From assembly GCA_028820845.1 (NCBI GenBank), contig JAPPII010000031.1, forward strand, positions 1-64,000: a stretch of 64,000 bases of DNA, read 5' to 3'. How positions within the stretch are numbered: position 1 is the first letter of the stretch; every line of letters starts with the position of its first letter. The stretch comes from Candidatus Poribacteria bacterium (GTDB taxonomy: Bacteria > Poribacteria > WGA-4E > WGA-3G). This document shows positions 43,514-52,754 of this stretch, one piece after another. The position numbers were made by a program, and so were the translations under genes. The notes below the pieces were generated by a model. The model ran no database searches, was not told the origin of the DNA, and saw nothing but the letters and a program-made list of their open reading frames with translations.

Positions 43514-44665
43514 TCATATCGCCCCAGCAACCAACGTCAGATCGATGATATTCACAACCCCATCACCGTTGACATCGGCACTGCGCTTTCCGGTTTTCCC
43601 GAAATGCGTCGAAACGAAGGTGAGGTCCTGGATGTTCACAACCCCATCACGGTTAACATCCTCCGGCCTTCGTGTTTGCACCGAGGGACCTTCCCGAACG
43701 AGCATCACAAATTCTGAGAGGGCTGCTGCATCTTGAATCAAAGTTTGGAAGTCTGGGTCTTTGAAGAAATTTCTAATATCAGGTGTGTCTTTAATATAAT
43801 TGACAGACTCGGCATCTACGCCGAAGGCTCTGAGGAGTTGTGGATTATCAACCATAATTTCAACGAATTCGGGGGTCAAGCGCGCACGATTTTCAGGGGG
43901 CTCAAGCCACGCAAGGATATTCGGCAGCACACCTTGAACTTCCGGTTGTTGAAACGTTTGTCCGTACCTATCGAACAGCTGTGTTGCAAGGGTGACCTTC
44001 GGATAGACAGTCGGCGGGGTGCTACGGCGTCTCGGGAGCGTTGTCGTGAAATGCGTGGTGTTCAGATAAATCTCAAAGAACATCCCCCAATTCCGCTCAT
44101 TATCACTGACCTTGACCAAGAGGAGGTTATCCCCGGCGTTGAGATTCACACGGAAGAAGTCCTGAATTCCTGTCGTGCCTCTGTCAACATCGTTGATATG
44201 GACGACTTCGCCATTGAGCCAGACTTTGACGGCGTCATCACTCCCTACACCCATCTGAACGCTCGTCTGGTTGCGAGGCGAAATAACGTTAATCAAGGCG
44301 TACGCCGTATGGTAGTCCAAATTCCGCTCCGCACTCAGGCCTATCTCATTGACGACTTCGTTGACATTGTTAGCATAGCATCCCAAAATCCAGAACAGAC
44401 AATCGACAGTCGGGCGGATGCGTCCGCGTGTCCATCGCAATTGTCCCACGGTATCGTGTTCATTAATACCGTGTTCAGCAACATAACGTTCGGTAATCGC
44501 GCCTTGGCTGGTTATGGCGAGGTAGTCGGTCTTAATATTCGCGCCTTTTGCAATCATCCACAGCCAAGGACCTTCTATGTAAGCCGCTGCCGGCGCGTAG
44601 GCGGAGCCTGTAAGCAAAATTGCTATCAAATAACACTGTATCCATTTCGACTTAATAATATCCAT
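43514..44665 (-). CDS. Secreted protein with C-terminal dockerin-type repeats
   Basis: A 383-residue exported protein. I take the ATG at 44665, which gives a signal peptide (MDIIKSKWIQCYLIAILLTG, ending near PAAA). Residues about 90-200 look like a PA14/carbohydrate-binding-like beta-sandwich (VQMGVGSDDAVKVWLNGEVV and GDNLLLVKVSDNERNWGMFF). The C-terminus has two calcium-loop dockerin-type units, DVNRDGVVNIQDLTFVSTHF and DVNGDGVVNIIDLTLV. There is no ribosome site visible. Such modules hold extracellular enzymes or envelope complexes together. Confidence 0.78.
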   Translation of the reverse strand: MDIIKSKWIQCYLIAILLTGSAYAPAAAYIEGPWLWMIAKGANIKTDYLAITSQGAITERYVAEHGINEHDTVGQLRWTRGRIRPTVDCLFWILGCYANNVNEVVNEIGLSAERNLDYHTAYALINVISPRNQTSVQMGVGSDDAVKVWLNGEVVHINDVDRGTTGIQDFFRVNLNAGDNLLLVKVSDNERNWGMFFEIYLNTTHFTTTLPRRRSTPPTVYPKVTLATQLFDRYGQTFQQPEVQGVLPNILAWLEPPENRARLTPEFVEIMVDNPQLLRAFGVDAESVNYIKDTPDIRNFFKDPDFQTLIQDAAALSEFVMLVREGPSVQTRRPEDVNRDGVVNIQDLTFVSTHFGKTGKRSADVNGDGVVNIIDLTLVAGAI

Positions 44666-44769
44666 TTCGACGCAAAGACCAAGCAGGCAAAGTTTCGTGA
44701 GAGTATACCACATTATAGACAGAGTGTCAAATTCAAAAGGTTTCACTCCGCTGGCGAGAAAAAAATAAA

Positions 44770-44799
44770 ATGACAGAAAATCTAAAATACTGGTATAAT
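44770..44799 (+). promoter_or_regulatory. Sigma70-type promoter of the PEP-hydrolase-like gene
   Basis: ATGACA (44770-44775) and a perfect TATAAT (44794-44799) are 18 bases apart; the ATG follows 57 bases after the -10 box. Confidence 0.55.
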
Positions 44800-44855
44800 T
44801 CGCATATCTACCAACATTGATAGACAGAGATTTTTGATTCAAAAGGATATAAAAG

Positions 44856-45683
44856 ATGAAATTTAAACGCGAAGCAATTTTAGCCCAATTGCGTACCAAT
44901 ATTGACGCTGGTAAACCCATTATTGGAGCGGGTGCAGGCACAGGGATCTCCGCGAAATGCGAGGCAGCTGGTGGGATTGACCTGATTATTATCTACAACT
45001 CCGGCAGATTCAGAATGGCGGGGAGAGGCTCACTCGCTGGCATGATGCCCTACGGCGACGCAAACCAGATTGTTGTCGAAATGGCGAGCGAAGTACTACC
45101 CGTTGTTCCAGATACACCCGTTCTCGCGGGAGTCTGTGGCACGGATCCGTTTCGTTTGATGGATGTCTTCTTGAAACAGATAGACGCAATCGGGTTTTCC
45201 GGGGTTCAGAACTTCCCGACGGTAGGACTGATTGATGGGACGTTCCGTCAACTGCTTGAGGAGACCGATATGGGATACGGGCCTGAGGTAGAGATGATTC
45301 GGACAGCGAGTCAGATGGGCATGCTCACGACCCCTTACGCCTTCAACGAAACCGAAGCGGAACAAATGGCGGATGCCGGGGCAGATATCCTCGTCGCACA
45401 CATGGGACTGACGACGAAAGGTTCTATCGGTGCACAAACTGCTCTCACGCTTGCAGCTGCCGCTGAACGGGTGCAAGCCATTCACGACGCAGCGAAAGCG
45501 GTCAATCCAGAGATTCTTGTTATCTGCCACGGCGGTCCCATTGCGGAACCCGAAGATGCAACATACGTTCTGGAAAATACTGAAGGTGTTGTCGGATTCT
45601 ACGGGGCATCAAGTGCTGAACGTCTCCCGACAGAGCGTGCAATCACGGCACAGATTGAAGAATTCAAGAAAATTCGGTTATAG
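44856..45683 (+). CDS. PEP-hydrolase-like TIM-barrel protein (PF09370 type)
   Basis: A 275-residue TIM-barrel protein of the phosphoenolpyruvate hydrolase-like group, related to the C-terminal half of plant Tm-1. Landmarks are [20 protein letters not shown], then [49 protein letters not shown] and [14 protein letters not shown]. Its actual reaction in bacteria is not settled. AGGA lies upstream of the ATG. It is divergent from the dockerin gene. Confidence 0.85.
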   Translation: MKFKREAILAQLRTNIDAGKPIIGAGAGTGISAKCEAAGGIDLIIIYNSGRFRMAGRGSLAGMMPYGDANQIVVEMASEVLPVVPDTPVLAGVCGTDPFRLMDVFLKQIDAIGFSGVQNFPTVGLIDGTFRQLLEETDMGYGPEVEMIRTASQMGMLTTPYAFNETEAEQMADAGADILVAHMGLTTKGSIGAQTALTLAAAAERVQAIHDAAKAVNPEILVICHGGPIAEPEDATYVLENTEGVVGFYGASSAERLPTERAITAQIEEFKKIRL

Positions 45684-45696
45684 TCTTCCGTCAATT

Positions 45697-45722
45697 GGTA
45701 GGCGCGGTTTCCCAACCGCGCC
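45697..45722. repeat. Short GGA-loop hairpin repeat, reverse orientation
   Basis: Read on the minus strand: GGCGCGGTT, loop GGGA, AACCGCGCC, then TACC. It lies between the 3' ends of two convergent genes and may act as a terminator stem. Confidence 0.55.
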
Positions 45723-45742
45723 GGTTCATCATTAACACTTAC

Positions 45743-47356
45743 TCACAACGGCAAAACGCCAGCGTATTTAACACCTGTCAAATAGGCGACATCGCGCGCC
45801 CACGTTGTCAGATCGTCAGGATTGAACTGATTCAGATGGGTATGTCCGCAAGCGCGCGCTAATACTTGCATCAGCGACACAGAAGCACCGAGAAAGCGAT
45901 TCAGACGTTGTGCGGCGACCTGTACCTGTAGTCGAGAGCGCAGATGCGCCTTCTGGGTTGCAATGCCGACGGGGCAGTTATTCGTATGACATGCCCGCAT
46001 CCCGATACACCCGATGGCTTGCATCGCTGAGTTTGCAATCGCGACACCGTCGGCACCGAGTGCCAACGCCTTGGCAAAATCTGCTGCGGTTCTCAAACCG
46101 CCGGTAACAATGAGCGTGACATCGCTGTTTCCTGTCTCATCAAGATATTTTCTGGCACGTGCCAACGCGGGCATCGTTGGCACGGATATGTTGTCCCTAA
46201 ACAGAAGCGGTGCAGCCCCTGTCCCGCCGCCTCTGCCATCAAGGATGATATAATCCACGCCGACGTGAAGTGCGGCTTCGATGTCTTTTTCAATGTGCTG
46301 TGCTGAGAGTTTAAACCCAATCGGAACACCGCCGGTCTCCTTCCGCACCCGTTCCGCAAATTTGGCGAAATCGTCAAGCGTTTCCCAATCGGGGAATCGT
46401 GCCGGTGAAATCGCGGGTTCCCCCGGACGCAACCCACGCACCGCTGCGATCTCCGCTGTTACCTTGTTCCCCGGGAGGTGTCCACCCGTTCCTGTTTTCG
46501 CGCCTTGTCCACCCTTGAAGTGGAACGCTTGGGCGTGTTCGAGTATATCATAAGCGAATCCGAACTGTGCTGAAGCGAGTTCATAAAAGTAACGACTGTT
46601 TGATTCCGCTTCCGCCAATAACGTTCCGCCTTCCCCGGAGCAGATCCCCGTCCCTGCCATTTCTGCCCCCTTCGCGAGTGCGATCTTCGCCTCGGCTGAC
46701 AAGGCACCGAAACTCATATCGGAGACAAAAATCGGAATTTCCAGTTTCAGCGATTTTTTCGCCCGCGGACCGATAACCAATTCAGTCCCAACCGGTGCGT
46801 CGTCAAGATGTGGCGTTTTGTGAAGCTGCGCAACTACAAACTGAAGCGCGTCCCAATTCGGTAGTTCCTCTCGTAGCACTCCCATTGCTTCGGTCTGCCC
46901 GTGGTGTCCGACTTTACTCAGCCCGTGGCTTGCCAATTCCCGAATTTGAGCGACGTAAGGTTCTTCGGATGTGCCATAGATGTCTTGATAGGTACCCTGA
47001 TACGCATCACGACGGTAGGGTTGCGGGTTCCGGTGTTCCCACTCTCGAATCTCGTCTTCATCAACATAGACAGCATCGTCTTCTATCCACGCTGTAAATT
47101 TAGCAAGGCGTTCCTCGTTGTGATATTCGCTAATACCCGTATCGTAGCGGTAATCCCAATAGTGAACACCACATATCAGATTCTCTCCATCAATATAACC
47201 GTCTGCCAGCAATGCCCCACGGTGATGACATCTACCATAGAGGACAGAAACCTCGTCGTCATATTGGATAACGACGAGGTCAACATTTGCAACCAAGGCA
47301 TAAGCCGGTTCGCGGTCATTGAGTTCGCTGAGGTCAGCGATCTTTGTTTTTGTCAT
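45743..47356 (-). CDS. Rieske-domain/glutamate synthase-like FMN protein fusion
   Basis: A 537-residue protein. The first 100 residues are a Rieske [2Fe-2S] domain with both ligand pairs, GRCHHRG and CGVHYWDY. From about 140 the sequence is the FMN-binding glutamate synthase large-subunit domain: IFVSDMSFGALSAEAKIALA, FKGGQGAKTGTGGHLPG, ILDGRGGGTGAAP and GCIGMRACHTNNCPVGIATQ with cysteines for a 3Fe-4S cluster. No amidotransferase domain is present, so ammonia or another electron path is likely used. I chose the ATG at 47356. The fusion gives a direct electron route from the Rieske cluster to FMN; the substrate is unknown. Confidence 0.88.
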   Translation of the reverse strand: MTKTKIADLSELNDREPAYALVANVDLVVIQYDDEVSVLYGRCHHRGALLADGYIDGENLICGVHYWDYRYDTGISEYHNEERLAKFTAWIEDDAVYVDEDEIREWEHRNPQPYRRDAYQGTYQDIYGTSEEPYVAQIRELASHGLSKVGHHGQTEAMGVLREELPNWDALQFVVAQLHKTPHLDDAPVGTELVIGPRAKKSLKLEIPIFVSDMSFGALSAEAKIALAKGAEMAGTGICSGEGGTLLAEAESNSRYFYELASAQFGFAYDILEHAQAFHFKGGQGAKTGTGGHLPGNKVTAEIAAVRGLRPGEPAISPARFPDWETLDDFAKFAERVRKETGGVPIGFKLSAQHIEKDIEAALHVGVDYIILDGRGGGTGAAPLLFRDNISVPTMPALARARKYLDETGNSDVTLIVTGGLRTAADFAKALALGADGVAIANSAMQAIGCIGMRACHTNNCPVGIATQKAHLRSRLQVQVAAQRLNRFLGASVSLMQVLARACGHTHLNQFNPDDLTTWARDVAYLTGVKYAGVLPL

Positions 47357-47465
47357 TTTCTTAGGACTTGTCCGAGGCACAACGCGCTACACTACGAATT
47401 CTATAAGAAGAGTGTAGAGAAAAGAAAGCAACTACAGCTATGCCCAGTGAGTCCATCCTCCTAAC

Positions 47466-48527
47466 TTACTCTTCGAGATAATTTTCATTGACATAACGCG
47501 TAATGATCTCAATTTCTTCCTCTTCGAGATAGAGTCCATGCTCTATCATTCGTGCTATCACCTCAGTTGTCTCCTCCTCAGAACGAGGTGGATAGTCTTC
47601 AATATCGGTGATGGGGTGGCATTGCGAGCATTTGTCCTCAAAGAGGACTTTCGCTTCTACCTCATCGTAAGCGACTGCTGGTATACCTGTTGTCGCTTCC
47701 GCCTCCATAGCGCCTGTCGCTATCTGAACAGCCTCTTTCGCTTCCACTGCGCGCATCTCTTCTTGTCGCTGTTCCCGTACGGAAACTTGGATATCCGGCG
47801 TAATCGCGATAAGATACGCTGAGACCGTCCACTCTTCTTCTTGATAAATAGGTTCACCAATCATCGGTTTTATCGCCATACGATTCACCAGACGTACCCA
47901 GTCTGTGGGTGTGCGTGGTTTCACGAGGATAGTGCGTAAATCGTGGCAGACGACGCACTTGCGTTGTAAGACGTGCTGCCCCTCGCGTAATTTCCGTTTC
48001 GATGCGAGCTGATCAAGCGGAGCCTCTGCTGGCAATCCGGCATTTTCGAGTAATCTGCGGGTTCGCGCGATGCCTTCTTCGCTGAATGCCCCTGTCTGCG
48101 TCCGCAACGCTGCCTCACGAAACGTGAACGGCACCGACAGCCCGATTAACAGATAGGTACAGATCAGCAGACACGTGCCAATATAGGGCATGGATTCCTC
48201 AAAATGTCGGAAAAATCGGAGGATAGCAATCTTGACGAGAATCAACACACCAATTGTAATACCAAGCATTAGGTGTGCAACGGTGCGCGGCGGTAGTTCG
48301 ACTTGGTAGTTCCACAAACGCGGCACCATGTGCCACATCATAAATACATAAAGGATCGCATACGCATAACCGATGAGTCGATGGAGCAGCATCAATGAAG
48401 GTGGAGCCTCACTGGTATGTGTCTCTTTATCGAACGGGTAGCCCCATAACTTAAACATTAAAAAAACAGAGGCATTCGCGAGTCCTAAAAAAATTAGACC
48501 CAAGATTGCACTCGTTGAAGTAGACAT
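47466..48527 (-). CDS. Membrane cytochrome with two haem c motifs
   Basis: A 353-residue membrane protein. The N-terminal half has four or five hydrophobic helices with histidines inside (LMLLHRLIGYAYAILYVFMM, WHM, VAHLMLGITIGV), suggesting haem b. The C-terminal half has two c-type haem sites, CVVCH and CSQCH, in small cytochrome-c-like units. I took the ATG at 48527 with AGGA upstream. It likely moves electrons between the membrane pool and a periplasmic partner; it stands just upstream of the Rieske fusion gene on the same strand. Confidence 0.78.
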   Translation of the reverse strand: MSTSTSAILGLIFLGLANASVFLMFKLWGYPFDKETHTSEAPPSLMLLHRLIGYAYAILYVFMMWHMVPRLWNYQVELPPRTVAHLMLGITIGVLILVKIAILRFFRHFEESMPYIGTCLLICTYLLIGLSVPFTFREAALRTQTGAFSEEGIARTRRLLENAGLPAEAPLDQLASKRKLREGQHVLQRKCVVCHDLRTILVKPRTPTDWVRLVNRMAIKPMIGEPIYQEEEWTVSAYLIAITPDIQVSVREQRQEEMRAVEAKEAVQIATGAMEAEATTGIPAVAYDEVEAKVLFEDKCSQCHPITDIEDYPPRSEEETTEVIARMIEHGLYLEEEEIEIITRYVNENYLEE

Positions 48528-48607
48528 ATCGGATATTCCTTTTTTTAAACTGGTGACAAGCGTGTGATAAGGTTTTATGTAGCGTTGTGGGTGACACTTC
48601 CAGAACT

Positions 48608-48647
48608 GCACTGCGCCGTTGTTGCAGTGCTACTGGCTTTGGCCAAG
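48608..48647. repeat. Hairpin repeat, copy 2
   Basis: Arms GCACTGC (48608-48614) and GCAGTGC (48624-48630) enclose GCCGTTGTT, identical to the loop at 27369-27377; TACTGGCTTTGGCCAAG follows. The stem differs from copy 1 but still pairs fully. Confidence 0.6.
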
Positions 48648-48660
48648 GTTGGAATCACAC

Positions 48661-49461
48661 CTATGTCTCTAATACGGGACGATTTAGGCGAGAATGATAG
48701 GGTGGCTCCATCACGGCGCGTTGACGTTCGTTTGCCCATTCGGGGACCGGATAGGCGGGAACATACGCCATATTGCCTGCTGTGTAGCGCGTCAAGATTG
48801 AACGTCTCGGATGCTCGGCAGTCCACCGCAGTGTCCCGTGCGTTACTGCCTCCGTGAAGATCGCCACATCACCGGCTTCACAGACAACCTGTCGGATATG
48901 CTCCTGATGCTTCTGATAAAGTCGCATCTCCCGAGGACACGGATAGTTGCTCTTATGGCTCCCTGGAATTACGATTAACCCACCTGCTCCCGGCGGCACG
49001 TCGGTTAACTGGAACGTAACGACAGTCAAACCATTATGCATGCGTCCATCACGAAAGATATAATACTGATTCGGGTCAAAACCGGGTCCAGAGGAACCAT
49101 GAAAAGTATGCCCCTCCGCCCCCTTGTCCATTGAAAGTAGGAACATCTGATGATCCATCCGAAACCCTTTGCCCAATATTACATTCAGATACGGGATGAG
49201 TGTCGGGTGTGCGAGCATGTGTCGGAAGGGGTTGCACCACGGTTCTTCCCAGTGGAGCATACCGCCGAGTTCGCCTCTCCCTTGCTCACCTTTTAATTCT
49301 GGCGAACCGCCATCAAGTGCCTGATCGCGGGGACGGACACGCCCCTGATCACTGTGTTTGTCAATTGCTGCGTTGGCGAGGGCTACCTCTTCGGGTGTTA
49401 GCACATTCTTGATAACAAGGTAACCGTTCAGATCAAATAGATATTTTTCCTCAGCGTTCAT
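48661..49461 (-). CDS. PhyH-like protein with altered iron-binding motif
   Basis: A 266-residue PhyH-family protein: it opens YLFDLNGYLVIKNVLTPEEV and has TFQLTDVPPGAGGLIVIPGS and the distal His in AVTHGTLRW with Arg in RRSILTRY. At the place of H-x-D the sequence is HTFHGSSGPGF, so the carboxylate ligand appears to be missing (H-G-S). It may be inactive, bind iron with two histidines as in related halogenases, or use another ligand. GGAGG lies nine bases before the ATG at 49461. Confidence 0.8.
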   Translation of the reverse strand: MNAEEKYLFDLNGYLVIKNVLTPEEVALANAAIDKHSDQGRVRPRDQALDGGSPELKGEQGRGELGGMLHWEEPWCNPFRHMLAHPTLIPYLNVILGKGFRMDHQMFLLSMDKGAEGHTFHGSSGPGFDPNQYYIFRDGRMHNGLTVVTFQLTDVPPGAGGLIVIPGSHKSNYPCPREMRLYQKHQEHIRQVVCEAGDVAIFTEAVTHGTLRWTAEHPRRSILTRYTAGNMAYVPAYPVPEWANERQRAVMEPPYHSRLNRPVLET

Positions 49462-49500
49462 GTTCGATTTCCTCCACCTTGTTTCATCAAATAAGGTTCG

Positions 49501-49523
49501 TGCGGTTGGAAACCGCACCTACC
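49501..49523. repeat. Short GGA-loop hairpin repeat
   Basis: TGCGGTT, GGA, AACCGCA, then CCTACC. It lies between two minus-strand genes and shares loop and tail with the other hairpins of this family. Confidence 0.55.
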
Positions 49524-49527
49524 ACTA

Positions 49528-50655
49528 CTACACAGCGTAAGCGACAGAGCCGTCCTCACGCAAAAGTGTCGTGCCGGTATTCATCGGCTGATATGGGGTT
49601 TCCTCGATTAAACTATCGTCCAACTCAATACCCAGACCTGGAGCTTCAGGGATCGGAATATAACCGCCTTCTCGCTGATACGCTACTTTATAGACAGCGA
49701 ATTTCTCAGATTCATCTGCCTTCGTATATTCTTGTGTGATGAAGTTCGGGATACTCGTATCTAAATGCAGCGACGCAGCAGTAATGAGCGGTCCCAAGAA
49801 GTTATGTGTAACAACTGCGCTGTGATATGCCTCAGCAAGTGCGGCGATTTTCTTGCACTGTGTTATACCGCCTGCCAGACCGACATCCGGACGCACGTAT
49901 TGTGGTCCACCTGCTTCAAGAAGTTCACGGAATTCCCAGATACTTACATTGCGTTCACCGACAGCAAGGGGTGTTGTCATCCGTTTCGCTAATTCCGCTT
50001 GCGTTGCGATAGTGTCTATCTGAATCGGGTCTTCAATGAAATAGAGATTAAACGGTGCCAACGCCGATTCTAAGACAATACTATTCATCGGTGTCAGTTT
50101 CCGATGTACTTCAACAATTAGATCAAGGTCGGGTCCACCACCTTCACGCGCAGCGGCAACGATATCGCGTGCCGTCTTGACGAGCCGATCGACTCCCATA
50201 TCTTGGAAGCCGCCGACCAAGGGATCAAACTTGAGTGCCGTGAAACCCTCTTCAACAGCCGCTTTCGCTGCTTCATACATTGTTTCGGGTGTGCTTCCGC
50301 CACCAAGGAGGTGCAGCCGGATTTTGTCACGGCAATTTCCGCCTAACAGTTCCCAGATGGGTACACCAAAATGTTTGCCCTTGATGTCCCACAGCGCAAT
50401 ATCTACTGCACTGATAGCACCACTCAGCGCGGTCCCACGGAAGGGTCCCATACGGTAGAGGTACTGCCAATGATGCTCAATCCGCAGCGGATTCTGCCCG
50501 ATGAGATATTTCTTAAACGTACTCACAATGCTATCAACAGCCTCTGGATAGCCCCAGCAAGCGGTTTGTCCAACACCGCTGATACCCGTATCCGTATGAA
50601 TCCGAATTACATAGCCGTTCCCAATAAAAAACGACTCAATTTTATCAATCTTCAT
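49528..50655 (-). CDS. Enolase-superfamily (mandelate racemase/galactonate dehydratase-like) enzyme
   Basis: A 375-residue acid-sugar dehydratase-like protein. Active-site elements in order are the Lys-containing ALKFDP, LIVEVHRKLTP (usual D-x-H here E-x-H), the metal ligands in YFIEDPI and VGERN, and the catalytic His in VTHNFLGPL. The pattern suits mandelate racemase-subgroup dehydratases of sugar acids. GGAGGG is upstream of the ATG. It is divergent from the dehydrogenase gene at 50830, suggesting joint use in sugar-acid breakdown. Confidence 0.88.
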   Translation of the reverse strand: MKIDKIESFFIGNGYVIRIHTDTGISGVGQTACWGYPEAVDSIVSTFKKYLIGQNPLRIEHHWQYLYRMGPFRGTALSGAISAVDIALWDIKGKHFGVPIWELLGGNCRDKIRLHLLGGGSTPETMYEAAKAAVEEGFTALKFDPLVGGFQDMGVDRLVKTARDIVAAAREGGGPDLDLIVEVHRKLTPMNSIVLESALAPFNLYFIEDPIQIDTIATQAELAKRMTTPLAVGERNVSIWEFRELLEAGGPQYVRPDVGLAGGITQCKKIAALAEAYHSAVVTHNFLGPLITAASLHLDTSIPNFITQEYTKADESEKFAVYKVAYQREGGYIPIPEAPGLGIELDDSLIEETPYQPMNTGTTLLREDGSVAYAV

Positions 50656-50748
50656 ATATCCCTCCAGTTAGAAGTGCCTTAACTTAGTCCGTTGCATTGT
50701 ATCAGAAGGGGACGAATTTGACAACAACCTTTTCTACAACCCAAACAG

Positions 50749-50777
50749 TTGACACAAATTCGCGAGCATGTTAATAT
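50749..50777 (+). promoter_or_regulatory. Promoter of the second Gfo/Idh/MocA gene
   Basis: TTGACA (50749-50754) and TAATAT (50772-50777) are 17 bases apart; a TATAAT at 50775-50780 overlaps. This shows the gene starts at 50830 and not further upstream. Confidence 0.55.
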
Positions 50778-50829
50778 AATGGCAAGTTTGGGAAATCCGC
50801 AATTGCACGCTTCAATGAGGAGGCACATT

Positions 50830-51864
50830 ATGGCGATGTATCGAACTGGAATTGTTGGCGGAAGGCGGGGTGTCCACCACGCCCGACGTTATGAAGGCAT
50901 CGAAAATATGAAGGTAATTGCCATCTGCGAGATTGACGAGGAACGACTACAAACAGCGGTAGAAGAACTCAACATCCCGGGGTATACAGATTACGTCGAG
51001 ATGTTAGAAAAGGAAAAACCCGATATCGTCCACGCCGTAACAGAGCCAACAGTCCCACGACATATCTGGGTAGAGCCTGCCGCCGAAGCCGGTGTTAAGG
51101 CGTTGGTGATAGAGAAACCGCTCGCACTCAGACCCAGTGAAGCAGAGGCACTCGCCGCCGCATACGAGAAAACAGGGTTGAAGATTATCGTTAATCATCA
51201 ACGGCGGTATCTGCCTTTTGCCGAAAAACTGCTGGAGTTCTTTGAGAACGATAGCCTCGGCGATATACATTTCATTCGTGCTTGCACCGAAGGCGACATC
51301 ACTGACATGGATACCCATCTAATGGATGTCGTGCTTTTTGCCCTTAAAGACATTCCGATCACACACGTCTGGGGTGCCGTTCAGGGTGCAGAAACCTATC
51401 ACATTCCGTACCGGCAATGCCCTGAAGATTTAATGGCGATTTATACATTTGAGAACGGCGCGCGCGTCCACTTTGAATCCGCACGGACAGCATTCGGAAC
51501 CATCGACTTTCCCAGTAGTAATCCACGGTGCAACCTCGATTTCTGGGGAACGAAAGGCAGAATGTGGTGGCGAGAAAACGGCTCATGGGGATACCAATTT
51601 GATGGTATGGCAGAACACTTCGTCGAGAAAACCCACTTCGGTGAAGATGACAAATTCGGACAGCGTGACTTTACACAAGCCATCGCGACTTGGTTGGATG
51701 ATGAAAATCAACCCCACCGCAACAGATTAGAATTCGCACTGCTCGGTTTCGACCTAATTATGGCGGCATATCGCTCTGCACTCATCGGCAAGCGGATTGC
51801 GTGGCCCCCGAAACTCAGCGATGAAGAGTGGGTGGAACTGAAAAATAGGATCGTCGGTCCCTAA
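50830..51864 (+). CDS. Gfo/Idh/MocA-family oxidoreductase
   Basis: A 344-residue NAD(P)-dependent dehydrogenase. The nucleotide loop is GIVGGRRGVHHARRYEG, without the last glycine of the classical motif; VIEKPLALRP holds the EKP motif. The C-terminal domain has TDMDTHLMDVVLFAL in the catalytic region. GGAGG lies seven bases before the ATG. Together with the enolase-type enzyme and the PhyH genes it suggests oxidation of an unusual polyol or sugar. Confidence 0.87.
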   Translation: MAMYRTGIVGGRRGVHHARRYEGIENMKVIAICEIDEERLQTAVEELNIPGYTDYVEMLEKEKPDIVHAVTEPTVPRHIWVEPAAEAGVKALVIEKPLALRPSEAEALAAAYEKTGLKIIVNHQRRYLPFAEKLLEFFENDSLGDIHFIRACTEGDITDMDTHLMDVVLFALKDIPITHVWGAVQGAETYHIPYRQCPEDLMAIYTFENGARVHFESARTAFGTIDFPSSNPRCNLDFWGTKGRMWWRENGSWGYQFDGMAEHFVEKTHFGEDDKFGQRDFTQAIATWLDDENQPHRNRLEFALLGFDLIMAAYRSALIGKRIAWPPKLSDEEWVELKNRIVGP

Positions 51865-51917
51865 AGTCAGAGTCCCGACAATCCGTTCAAACAAACCACA
51901 AGGAACAGCAAAAAGAT

Positions 51918-52730
51918 ATGCTCAACCAAACCCAAGTTGACACCTTTCAAAAAAAAGGGTTTCTCCTCGGAAACCGCGTCTTAAGCGATGAACAAGTTGA
52001 CGAATTGCGTTCGGAGTTGGCGCGCGTCATTGATAATTATGAAAAACCTGAGGTTCCACAGCCGGTACGTATTGCGAACCTTGGTGGTAAAGAAGAGAGT
52101 CCGGTCTGGCAAATCGTTAATATTTGGGAGGCGAGTTCTGCCTATCACCGACTTGTTCACAATCCGACCATTGTCGAAGAAATTGGGCAACTGACAGCAG
52201 CAACAGAGGTGCGCGTCTGGCACGACCAAATCCAATACAAACCACCACAAGTTGGTGGCGTGAACCGTTGGCATCAAGATTCACCGTTGTGGGGGATTCT
52301 CATGCCGAAAACGAGTCAAGTAACGGCTTGGGTTGCGTTGGACGATGTTGATGAAAGCAACGGGTGTATGCGCATGGTCCCTGGATCTTATCATTGGGGC
52401 AGCCAGATGCCGTTTCTGCGTGAGGTCGAGAACATCGATTCATTGCCGGACCACTTTGAAGGGAAAGAATTAGACGTAGAACTCTGTCCTGTGTCGAAGG
52501 GGCATGTCCATTATCATCACGCCTTAACGTGGCACGGTTCGCATGACAACACCAGCAGCGATCCGCGGCGCGCGATTGCGGTGCATTATATGACGGGCGA
52601 AACTGTCTACGACGAAAGTGGTAGCCACATCATGAAACGTTTCGTTACTGTCAATGACGGTAATAGATTAGCGGGGCACCATTTTCCACTTGTGATGGAT
52701 GCTGGAAAACCGACGAAGCCCAACATATAA
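51918..52730 (+). CDS. PhyH-family dioxygenase, tandem copy 1
   Basis: A 270-residue Fe(II)/2-oxoglutarate-type oxygenase. WHQDSPLWG holds the H-x-D pair and ALTWHGSHDN the distal His; the Arg in PRRAIAVHY should bind 2-oxoglutarate. The start FQKKGFLLGNRVLSDEQ is typical. The next gene is a close duplicate. It starts 53 bases after the dehydrogenase gene. Confidence 0.9.
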   Translation: MLNQTQVDTFQKKGFLLGNRVLSDEQVDELRSELARVIDNYEKPEVPQPVRIANLGGKEESPVWQIVNIWEASSAYHRLVHNPTIVEEIGQLTAATEVRVWHDQIQYKPPQVGGVNRWHQDSPLWGILMPKTSQVTAWVALDDVDESNGCMRMVPGSYHWGSQMPFLREVENIDSLPDHFEGKELDVELCPVSKGHVHYHHALTWHGSHDNTSSDPRRAIAVHYMTGETVYDESGSHIMKRFVTVNDGNRLAGHHFPLVMDAGKPTKPNI

Positions 52731-52754
52731 GTTTTTTTATAGGAGGGAAGAGGT

